From NCBI GenBank assembly GCA_017302355.1, contig JAFLDQ010000044.1, positions 1-23,432 on the forward strand: a DNA stretch of 23,432 nucleotides, written 5' to 3'. Shown one piece after another: positions 16,390 through 23,432 of the stretch. Position numbers and translations under genes: made by a program. The notes beneath the pieces were generated by a model, which saw only the letters and a list, made by a program, of their open reading frames with translations, was not told the DNA's origin and did no database searches. Origin of the DNA: Dechloromonas sp. Its GTDB lineage: Bacteria; Pseudomonadota; Gammaproteobacteria; Burkholderiales; Rhodocyclaceae. How positions within the stretch are numbered: position 1 is the first letter of the stretch; every line of letters starts with the position of its first letter.

Positions 16390-17235
16390 CTACGCCGACT
16401 GACTCTCCAGCGCGTAGCGCGCTCCTTCGCCCTGGGCGAGGATGGCGGTGAGGGCAGGCAGGGTTTCGTGCAGGGTCTTTTCCAGCGTCCACGGCGGGTT
16501 GATGATGAACAGGCCGCTGCCATGCAGGCCGATGCCGTCGCGGGCAGGCGCCTTGACTTCGAGGGTTGCGTGCAGCCAGTTCGGCGCGCCGAGGTTCCTC
16601 AGCCGGCCGGGCAACTGGTGCGATTCGCGCCTGGCCAGCAGCGGATACCACAGCGCATAGATGCCGGTGGGAAAGCGTTTGAGCGAATCCTGGAGGCACT
16701 TGACGACGTTGGCGTAATCGTCGCGCGTTTCGTAGGAAGGGTCGATCAGCACCAGCGCGCGGCGCGGTGGCGGCGGCAGGCTGGCCTTGAGGCCGGCGAA
16801 GCCGTCGCCCGCACTGACCATGACCTGCCGGCCGGCGCCGGCGAAGCATTCCTGCAGAAGCTTGACGTCGCTGCTGTGCAGTTCGTAAAGCCGCAGGCGG
16901 TCGCTCTCGCGCAGCAGCTGGCGGGCCAGCCAGGGCGAACCCGGGTAGTGGCGCAGCCTGCCGTCCGGGTTGAGCATGCGGACGAGTTCGACATAGTCGG
17001 CCACCGCCGGCGGCAGGCCCTTCCTGTCCCACAGGCGAGCGATGCCGTCGCGGTATTCACCGAGTTTTCTGGCGTGGGCGGATTCCAGCGCGTAGCGGCC
17101 GGCGCCCGCGTGGGTGTCGATGATCCAGAACGGCCCGGGCTTCTCGCCCAGGTATTCGGCGATCTGCAGCACGACGACGTGTTTGAGCACGTCGGCATGG
17201 TTGCCGGCGTGAAAGGCGTGACGATAGCTGAGCAT
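16390..17235 (-). CDS. rlmJ: 23S rRNA (adenine(2030)-N6)-methyltransferase RlmJ
   Basis: A 281-residue protein of the usual RlmJ (YhiR) length. Diagnostic parts are the N-terminal MLSYRHAFHAGNHADVLKHVV, the SAM-site segment IIDTHAGAGRYAL, and motif IV IDPSYETRDDY at Asp165. RlmJ methylates A2030 of 23S rRNA during ribosome assembly. Known members, such as the E. coli enzyme, have DPPYE; the second proline is serine here (DPSYE), a mild change compatible with activity. The C-terminal INPPWTLE and HETLPAL segments are also typical. It lies 21 bases downstream of an unknown gene on the same strand and convergent with the last gene of the defence block. Confidence 0.93.
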   Translation of the reverse strand: MLSYRHAFHAGNHADVLKHVVVLQIAEYLGEKPGPFWIIDTHAGAGRYALESAHARKLGEYRDGIARLWDRKGLPPAVADYVELVRMLNPDGRLRHYPGSPWLARQLLRESDRLRLYELHSSDVKLLQECFAGAGRQVMVSAGDGFAGLKASLPPPPRRALVLIDPSYETRDDYANVVKCLQDSLKRFPTGIYALWYPLLARRESHQLPGRLRNLGAPNWLHATLEVKAPARDGIGLHGSGLFIINPPWTLEKTLHETLPALTAILAQGEGARYALESQSA

Positions 17236-17256
17236 GGCGCGGTCGTCCGGAGGGGT

Positions 17257-18003
17257 CTAGAGCGGTGCGGGGGCGAACAATTCAAGCCCCTTGGAGGCTT
17301 GGAGGCGTCTGCCGATCCGCCAGAGCCGGGTGTCGCCGGAGGCGCCGGACTCGACCTCGTGGCCGCTGGCGAGATGGCCGGGGCGGGCGATGATCCCCGG
17401 GCGATTGCCGTAGCCGGGCAGGCGGTGGAGATGGATGCCACGCGGGCTGTGCGCATCGCCCCCGATGACCGGTATGACGTGGGCGATGCCGCCAACCAGG
17501 TCGGAATACGGCTTGAAGGCCCTGCGGTTGAAGCGGCATACCGCCCTGCCGCCGATCGCCCGCCGGAGAGCGTGCAGCATCGGCCAGGTCGACCCGGACG
17601 GCCTGGGGCAGGAGCGACAAGCCAACTGCTGGCGGCGCTTGAGCAGCATCACCGCGCGGTGCGCTGCGCGTTGAAAGATGCCGATGAGGCTTTCCTGCTG
17701 ACTGCCTTGAAGGATCGTCCTGGCGAACTTCAGGTAGCTCGCCACGAGCGTCTTCAACAGGTTGTCGGCGGCCAGCGCCGAGTTGGTCGCCGCGCGGGGC
17801 GGGGGCGGTGACGAGAGATCGACATGCCGCTCGAAAACGGGGAGAGTCTTTTCCGCTTCCTGGAGGGCTTCTTCCAGCAGTTCGCGCACCTCGCCCGCCC
17901 GCTTCCGGGCCGGCGGTTCGCTGAAGGGGAGCAGGTTGCGGAACAGTTTCAAGGTCAGTTTCATGGCGCTGCGGGAGTTCCTGGCGGACGAATTATCAGG
18001 CAT
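17257..18003 (-). CDS. Hypothetical protein, possibly a decayed remnant
   Basis: A 248-residue open frame on the minus strand upstream of rlmJ. I do not recognise it with confidence. The N-terminal half is helical and coding-like (RAGEVRELLEEALQEAEKTLPVFERHVDL; ADNLLKTLVASYLKFARTIL), and the segment QQLACRSCPRPSGSTWPMLHAL recalls helical bundles of betaproteobacterial proteins with a C-terminal PilZ-like domain. The last ~80 residues are unusual (His/Gly/Arg-rich, few strands predicted), although the very end (GLELFAPAPL) again looks PilZ-like. It may be a shortened or internally deleted gene. The start is uncertain: ATG 18003 gives the full frame and ATG 17963 (MKLTLKLFRNLLPF) is an alternative. 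Neither has a strong ribosome site. Confidence 0.5.
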   Translation of the reverse strand: MPDNSSARNSRSAMKLTLKLFRNLLPFSEPPARKRAGEVRELLEEALQEAEKTLPVFERHVDLSSPPPPRAATNSALAADNLLKTLVASYLKFARTILQGSQQESLIGIFQRAAHRAVMLLKRRQQLACRSCPRPSGSTWPMLHALRRAIGGRAVCRFNRRAFKPYSDLVGGIAHVIPVIGGDAHSPRGIHLHRLPGYGNRPGIIARPGHLASGHEVESGASGDTRLWRIGRRLQASKGLELFAPAPL

Positions 18004-18041
18004 ATCGCCCCGCCGCGACGCGGGTTCTCTCGCGGTTTGCG

Positions 18042-18047
18042 TATACT
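18042..18047 (+). promoter_or_regulatory. Candidate -10 element for the DUF3301 gene
   Basis: TATACT at 18042-18047 is a near-consensus sigma-70 -10 hexamer in the 50-base divergent gap. Transcription would begin about seven bases later, at or next to the ATG at 18054, giving a leaderless or nearly leaderless message. No convincing -35 hexamer is visible at 17 bases, so support is weak. Confidence 0.3.
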
Positions 18048-18053
18048 TGGCCG

Positions 18054-18404
18054 ATGGATTGGCTCGAATTCCTGGTTCTTGCGCTGCTGGGCGCCGCGGT
18101 CTGGCTGTGGCTGGACAGCCTCAAGGCGCGTGAGGTCGGGGTGGCGGCGGCGCAGGCGGCGTGCGCCGACGAAGGCTTGCAGTTTCTCGACGACACGGTC
18201 GCCATCCGCGCGCTGAGGCCGGTGCGCGACGATGACGGGCGGCTCCGGCTGCGCCGCGTCTATGCGTTCGAATACAGCGAGACCGGCGACAACCGCCGTC
18301 CCGGGACCGTAACGCTCGTCGGGCAGCGGGTCGAACTCCTGCATGTCCGTCCCCGGCTCTATGTCGTGCCCAAGGCAGCGGAAGCCCGTGAAACCCTCCA
18401 TTGA
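18054..18404 (+). CDS. DUF3301 family membrane-anchored protein
   Basis: A 116-residue protein with one N-terminal transmembrane helix (FLVLALLGAAVWLWLDSLKARE, about residues 6-24), followed by the DUF3301 pattern: the A-x-x-x-x-C-x-x-x-x-LQFLDDTVAI segment around Cys36 and LRRVYAFEYSETGDNRRPGTVTL. The family is common in gamma- and betaproteobacteria and has no established function that I know of. There is no ribosome site in the few bases before the ATG, which fits the possible short-leader promoter. The mutarotase-like pseudogene starts inside its 3' end (GTG at 18388). Confidence 0.85.
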   Translation: MDWLEFLVLALLGAAVWLWLDSLKAREVGVAAAQAACADEGLQFLDDTVAIRALRPVRDDDGRLRLRRVYAFEYSETGDNRRPGTVTLVGQRVELLHVRPRLYVVPKAAEARETLH

Positions 18405-19082
18405 AACCATCGCCTTTCATGGCCTGGAAGCCCTGCGCCTGCGGGGGCCGGGCGGCTCTTCCGCCGTCATCAGCCGGCTGGGCGGGCAGGTTCTGTCGTG
18501 GATCACCCCGGATGGCCGCGAACGCCTGTTTCTTTCCGGGCGCGCCGTGTTCGACGGCAGTGTCGCGATCCGCGGCGGCATTCCGGTCTGCTTTCCGCAG
18601 TTTGCCGCCTTCGGCGACCTGCCGAAACATGGATTCGTGCGCACCCGCGAGTGGTCGGTGACGGCGCAGCGCCCTTCGCCTTCACCGGGGCGCTGCATTC
18701 CTGCCTGCGCGTCGCTCAGGTCGAGGATGCGGCGCTCGCGGGACTCCATGGTCACGAGTACCTGGATGCAGCCCACGGCAACCCGATCGTCCGCGAGACC
18801 GGCACGGAAATTGTGGTCGATGGCGCGGTCGACCGCTTCTATTGTGACGTCCGGCGTCCGCAGCTGCTCCGGGCTGGCCATCCCGATCTTGGGATCCGCA
18901 GTCAGGGCTTTCCCGATGCGGTCGTCTGGAACCCCTGGGTCGATGCCTGTGGCAAGCTCCCGGACATGCCGGCCGATGGCTGGCGCCACATGCTGTGCGT
19001 CGAGGCGGCCGCGGTGCGCAATTCCGTGACCGTGGCGGCCGGCGAGGAGTGGTGCGGCCGGCAGAGCTTGTTGGCGGTCTGA
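18388..19082 (+). pseudogene. D-hexose-6-phosphate mutarotase (YeaD-like), internally deleted and frameshifted
   Basis: The N-terminal ~93 residues (from the GTG at 18388) read as an aldose-1-epimerase-type hexose-6-phosphate mutarotase: SRLGGQVLSW, RERLFLSGRAVFDG, IRGGIPVCFPQFAAFGDLPKHGFVRTREW. Near 18665 this frame loses the family pattern. The homologous continuation (PFAFTGALHSCLRV, QGFPDAVVWNPWVD, MLCVEAAAV) is found one frame over and runs to the stop at 19082. Joining the two halves gives about 228 residues, against roughly 275-290 in intact relatives. The stretch between REW and PFAF is about 50-60 residues too short. A deletion whose length is not a multiple of three explains both facts. 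The unshifted frame is open to 19029. The family interconverts anomers of glucose-6-phosphate-type sugars; this copy is probably inactive. Confidence 0.8.
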
Positions 19083-19139
19083 TCCGGGTTGCTGCCGGCT
19101 TGCCCGCGAACCGGCCCCGGCGTTGCATGGCGCCGAAGG

Positions 19140-19145
19140 TATAAT
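19140..19145 (+). promoter_or_regulatory. Candidate -10 element of prfC
   Basis: TATAAT at 19140-19145 is an exact sigma-70 -10 hexamer, 29 bases before the prfC GTG. That would give a leader of about 23 bases. No good -35 match lies 16-18 bases upstream in the GC-rich spacer. The hexamer stands out in very GC-rich DNA and its position fits. Confidence 0.5.
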
Positions 19146-19174
19146 CGCCGGCTTTCCGCTTTCCGATACCCGCC

Positions 19175-20749
<1,575 letters not shown>

Positions 20750-20751
20750 GC

Positions 20752-21219
20752 ATGAGCGTCCGGGTACAGGAAGCGGATTTTGACCTGAATATCGAGTTGA
20801 CCGCACTGCGTGCCGGTGACGCCCGGGTGGGCGCGCTGGCCAGCTTCCTTGGCCTGGTTCGCGACCTGAACGACGGTGCCGCTGTGTCGGAAATGACCCT
20901 GGAGCATTACCCGGGGATGACCGAAAAGGCGCTGGAAGAAATCGTCGCCGAGGCCAAGGGCCGCTGGGACATTTACGACGCGCTGGTCATCCACCGCGTC
21001 GGTCCGCTCAAACCCTGCGACCAGATCGTGCTCGTCGCAGTGACCAGCGCCCATCGCGGCGAAGCCTTCGCCGCCTGCGAATTCATCATGGACTACCTGA
21101 AAACCCGCGCCCCATTCTGGAAGCGCGAAGCAACGCCGGAAGGCGCGCGCTGGGTGGATGCGCGGGATACTGACGATAGCGCGGCGGCGCGCTGGCAGCG
21201 CGGGCAGAAAAGCGATTGA
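20752..21219 (+). CDS. moaE: Molybdopterin synthase catalytic subunit MoaE
   Basis: A 155-residue MoaE. Characteristic parts are VGALASFLGLVRD, LEHYPGMTEKALEEI, VIHRVGPLKPCDQIVLVAVTSAHRGEAFAACEFIMDYLK in consecutive blocks, and the active-site segment KTRAPFWKRE, with the two catalytic lysines on either side of RAPFW. MoaE, with the small sulfur carrier MoaD, inserts sulfur into precursor Z to make molybdopterin. No moaD or other molybdenum-cofactor gene is in the window. The start lies two bases after the prfC stop. The C-terminal tail past WVDARD is polar and variable. Confidence 0.95.
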   Translation: MSVRVQEADFDLNIELTALRAGDARVGALASFLGLVRDLNDGAAVSEMTLEHYPGMTEKALEEIVAEAKGRWDIYDALVIHRVGPLKPCDQIVLVAVTSAHRGEAFAACEFIMDYLKTRAPFWKREATPEGARWVDARDTDDSAAARWQRGQKSD

Positions 21220-21284
21220 ATTCCGTTTTTAATCGTTTTTGCCGTCGACCGCTCACGACTCGAAATTGCGCCATTGCGTCCAGA

Positions 21285-22463
21285 CTAGGGCATCGGACTT
21301 TGGCTCGATAGCGTTGTCAGCAAGCGAACCAGTTGGGACTGGCGCCTGGTGCCTGTTTTGCTGAAGATGCTCTTGAGCTGATCACGAACGGTCTGAACGC
21401 TCAGTTGAAAATTGCTGGCAATCTCGGTGAGCGTCTGGTCTGCACAGAGACCTTCAACAACGCGGATCTCGGCTGGACTGAGTCGATAGAGCGCTTTTAG
21501 AATTTGGGAGTCGATAGCAACGCTCGGTGCATTCGTGGTCAAAAAGCCGATGGCGACAATTTCCCGCAGCGGGTTTGGCCAGTCTGCCTGACTGGATATC
21601 GGCAGTATCGAGAGCATTATGGGCGCGTTGCCTGAGTACTCGGGGATCGGCATGCACAGGGAGATACTATTCGGGTGCTTGTAGGGCTGAGGCAAGGCGG
21701 TGTCAAGCAGGTGCTTAAGCGCGACACCTGCGCGGGAAGTTCTAGTTTCCAGCCTGCAGCCCACACCTGGCGGGCAACTCAGACTAAGTGTGGCGCTACT
21801 TTGCAGAAAATCAAGGGCGTGGCGATTCGCATGCAGGACGTTCTGCCCTACACCGAAGAAGAGCAGTGACATGGGGAGTTTGTCTATGGCCTGCAGTGAT
21901 GAGGCCGCCGCGTTTTCTGCGCCGCGTAGCTGATGCCTTAGTTTCAGGGCGCGGGATAGGTGAGGCTGCAACTGTGTAAGCAACTGGCGGGCCGCCTGGT
22001 CAAAGGGAGGCGCGTTGACTGGACCGTAGAGCGACAGCACAGTCACCGGACGTCCGGCCTGATCCTGAGCGAACAACACCATGGTGCACAGGCGCGAAAT
22101 GTTCGCCGGCTTCAGAAATTCAAGGTAATAGGCACTCTCCAGAAATTGCGCGCGCGGAAGAAGATCCTCGTCAGTGACGATTTCACCTGGAGTGAATAGT
22201 TCTTGTTCGATTCCCGCCTGGGTCCAGACGTCCAGTGCGGCATAGTGGCTGGCGTGTCGAAATAGTGTTTCGCTGGAAAGCTGTGACGCAATAGCAAACC
22301 CGCCTTCCGAGACGGGAAGAAGTGGCGTGAACAAGAGTCCGGCGCTGCCTTTTAGTGCAGCCCGAATTTGATCTACGACAAGCGGCCAGAGTTCCGGACG
22401 AGCCAGCGCTTCATAGATCAGATGCACCAGGGCATCGAATTGATCAAAAAGATCTGTATTCAT
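21285..22463 (-). CDS. LuxR-type transcriptional regulator
   Basis: A 392-residue protein with a C-terminal GerE/LuxR helix-turn-helix at about 327-385 (LSPAEIRVVEGLCADQTLTEIASNFQLSVQTVRDQLKSIFSKTGTRRQSQLVRLL, quoted here only by its ends LSPAEIRVV and SQLVRLL). The ~300-residue N-terminal part has no receiver domain. It looks like a two-part sensor region (ELWPLVVDQIRAALKGSAG, then PMSLLFFGVGQNVLHANRHAL), perhaps GAF/PAS-like, so the signal is unknown. GGAGG lies nine bases before the ATG. GC content is lower than in the left flank. It is divergent from the RTX gene with 266 bases between, so it may control that gene, itself or both. Confidence 0.85.
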   Translation of the reverse strand: MNTDLFDQFDALVHLIYEALARPELWPLVVDQIRAALKGSAGLLFTPLLPVSEGGFAIASQLSSETLFRHASHYAALDVWTQAGIEQELFTPGEIVTDEDLLPRAQFLESAYYLEFLKPANISRLCTMVLFAQDQAGRPVTVLSLYGPVNAPPFDQAARQLLTQLQPHLSRALKLRHQLRGAENAAASSLQAIDKLPMSLLFFGVGQNVLHANRHALDFLQSSATLSLSCPPGVGCRLETRTSRAGVALKHLLDTALPQPYKHPNSISLCMPIPEYSGNAPIMLSILPISSQADWPNPLREIVAIGFLTTNAPSVAIDSQILKALYRLSPAEIRVVEGLCADQTLTEIASNFQLSVQTVRDQLKSIFSKTGTRRQSQLVRLLTTLSSQSPMP

Positions 22464-22528
22464 CTGAGGTTGCCTCCAGCCGAAATACCATCAGATGTTT
22501 CGAGCGGGCTGCATGTTCTATGGCCTAT

Positions 22529-22542
22529 CCCTCAAATGGGGG
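22529..22542. promoter_or_regulatory. Imperfect palindrome, candidate regulator site
   Basis: CCCTCAAATGGGGG in the divergent gap is a 14-base palindrome with one mismatched pair outside the AA centre. It lies 66 bases upstream of the LuxR-type gene start and about 92 bases upstream of the sigma-54-like -24 box. Binding by the neighbouring LuxR-type protein or by an enhancer protein is possible but untested. Confidence 0.3.
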
Positions 22543-22633
22543 TGACGGTGAAATTTACGTTTGGCGAGGTTCCTGAGCGCCGGAAAATGCAGGTGTTTCC
22601 CGAAATCCTCACGGGATATGCGTCTTACATTCT

Positions 22634-22650
22634 CTGGCACGGATTATGCG
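22634..22650 (+). promoter_or_regulatory. Candidate sigma-54 promoter of the RTX gene
   Basis: CTGGCACGGATTATGCG matches the -24/-12 class well: a perfect TGGCACG block, then GG-N10-GC spacing (GG at 22636-22637, GC at 22648-22649). The -12 block reads ATGCG against the consensus TTGCA/T. Transcription would start near 22661, about 70 bases before the RTX start codon. Sigma-54 promoters need an AAA-type enhancer protein, which is not in the window. Confidence 0.6.
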
Positions 22651-22729
22651 CTTTAGTTCCGAGGAGGCAAGGTCCAATATTTTCGCAACAGGACAGACCT
22701 CGAAACTCCAAAAACCGCAGGAGGCAAAA

Positions 22730-23432
22730 ATGGCAATCTATCACTTCAGCAGCTATAGCGGCACCAGCAATTCCGTGCCCTTCAATCCGGAGACGGACGT
22801 CTTCACGTTCGACTCCAGCAGCATTTCTCCGACTGCAGTTGGGTTCGTGTTTACGGCCAGTACCGCCGCATTTTCCTTTGGCGGCACCACGGTGACGCTG
22901 AACGCCTCGCCGCTGTCGTTGACGCCAAGCAACCTGACATTTGCCAGCGGCGGGCAGTTTCTGCTCGGCGACCAGTTGATTTCAACGACGGGGGATTTTT
23001 CGACCGGCAAGCAGTCGAGCGGTAGCGCAAGCAGCGACGTCATCATCGGATTTGACGGTCAGGACTCCATGTCCGGGAACGGCGGCAATGATTTCTTCTA
23101 TCTGCTATCCAGCAATGCGATCAGTGCCGATGCTGTGGATGGTGGCGATGGTACGGACCGAGTCACGTTTTTCAGCTATAACTCGGCGAATGGCGCTTTT
23201 CTGGGGCAGGTCGGCGGTATCAACGTCAATCTGGCCAACGGCACGGCGACGCAGGGATCGACGACGGTTCAGTTGACGTCGATCGAGGAGGTGCGCATCG
23301 CAGGCAGCAATGGCAATACTTATGGCATGACCGGTAGTGCTGCGGATGACTCTCTCATCGTGGGTGGTAACACGGGAACAAATACCGCCGTCTACAACAT
23401 TGATGGAGGGGCGGGTAACGATTATCTGGCGG
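22730..23432 (+). CDS. RTX-type calcium-binding repeat protein, partial (N-terminal part)
   Basis: The frame opens at ATG 22730 (GGAGG six bases upstream) and continues past the window end, so at least 234 residues are coded here. There is no signal peptide. The first ~95 residues are Ser/Thr/Phe-rich (YHFSSYSGTSNSVPFN), followed by glycine- and aspartate-rich repeats of the hemolysin type: GFDGQDSMSGNGGNDFFYL, VDGGDGTDRVTF and NIDGGAGNDYLA. Such GGxGxD repeats bind calcium in a beta-roll once the protein is outside the cell, and the proteins leave by a type I secretion system using a C-terminal signal. Absence of an N-terminal signal fits this. Function (adhesin, enzyme, S-layer) cannot be told from this part. 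Confidence 0.85.
   Translation, partial: MAIYHFSSYSGTSNSVPFNPETDVFTFDSSSISPTAVGFVFTASTAAFSFGGTTVTLNASPLSLTPSNLTFASGGQFLLGDQLISTTGDFSTGKQSSGSASSDVIIGFDGQDSMSGNGGNDFFYLLSSNAISADAVDGGDGTDRVTFFSYNSANGAFLGQVGGINVNLANGTATQGSTTVQLTSIEEVRIAGSNGNTYGMTGSAADDSLIVGGNTGTNTAVYNIDGGAGNDYLA

Noticed and set aside
16468..17811. Plus-strand open frame of 447 residues across rlmJ
   Set aside because: rlmJ on the minus strand is unmistakable; the plus-strand frame has no domain and no ribosome site.
21204..21240. Bidirectional terminator between moaE and the LuxR-type gene
   Set aside because: GCGATT ... AATCG with flanking A and T runs could form a weak hairpin, but the stem is only five base pairs with a long loop; too weak to annotate.
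22368..22895. Plus-strand frame of 175 residues across the regulator start and RTX start
   Set aside because: It overlaps both better-supported genes in another frame, and its sequence is not protein-like.

Overview
The window is high-GC, densely coded DNA. Its housekeeping genes (a chemotaxis receptor end, RlmJ, a DUF3301 protein, release factor 3, MoaE and a DAACS-type dicarboxylate carrier) and its codon use point to a betaproteobacterium, most likely near the Rhodocyclales (Dechloromonas/Accumulibacter-like). That placement is inference; no rRNA or other firm marker lies here.

Left flank (1-3764): the 3' end of a methyl-accepting chemotaxis protein with a terminator-like hairpin, an ADP-ribosylglycohydrolase-fold protein that lacks the usual metal-binding aspartates, a small membrane-anchored unknown, a convergent sodium/proton-dicarboxylate symporter and a MazG-like nucleotide pyrophosphohydrolase.

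Centre (3972-16321): one tightly packed, same-strand block that looks like an anti-phage island. Three very large genes form the core: a SNF2-type helicase with a C-terminal DUF3883 domain (like DrmD of class 1 DISARM), a DUF1156 DNA adenine methyltransferase, and a DUF499 ATPase with an N-terminal Swt1-type HEPN domain. A cysteine-containing 206-residue protein closes the block. Small cassettes sit at the junctions of the core genes: an AbrB/PemK toxin-antitoxin pair and a Vsr-like DUF559 nuclease between helicase and methyltransferase, and an MntA/HepT pair between methyltransferase and DUF499 protein. No DrmA, DrmB or DrmC gene is visible, so this is not a standard DISARM locus.

Six copies of a roughly 39-bp GC-rich palindromic element lie within 2.6 kb of this island (7155-9727). 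Two are near-identical inverted copies that bracket the DUF559 nuclease gene like terminal inverted repeats. Four lie in frame inside the helicase and methyltransferase reading frames and add Pro/Ser/Gly/Arg-rich peptides. A diverged copy of the first ~20 codons of the methyltransferase gene is left on the upstream side of the DUF559 cassette. I regard a palindrome-bounded, possibly mobile Vsr-like nuclease inside a DUF1156/DUF499 defence operon as the most novel signal here.

Right flank (16390-23432): rlmJ and an unknown, perhaps decayed gene on the minus strand; then on the plus strand a DUF3301 membrane protein, an internally deleted and frameshifted hexose-6-phosphate mutarotase pseudogene, prfC and moaE. 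These are followed by a minus-strand LuxR-type regulator divergent from a partial RTX (calcium-binding repeat) protein gene, which has a good sigma-54-like promoter.
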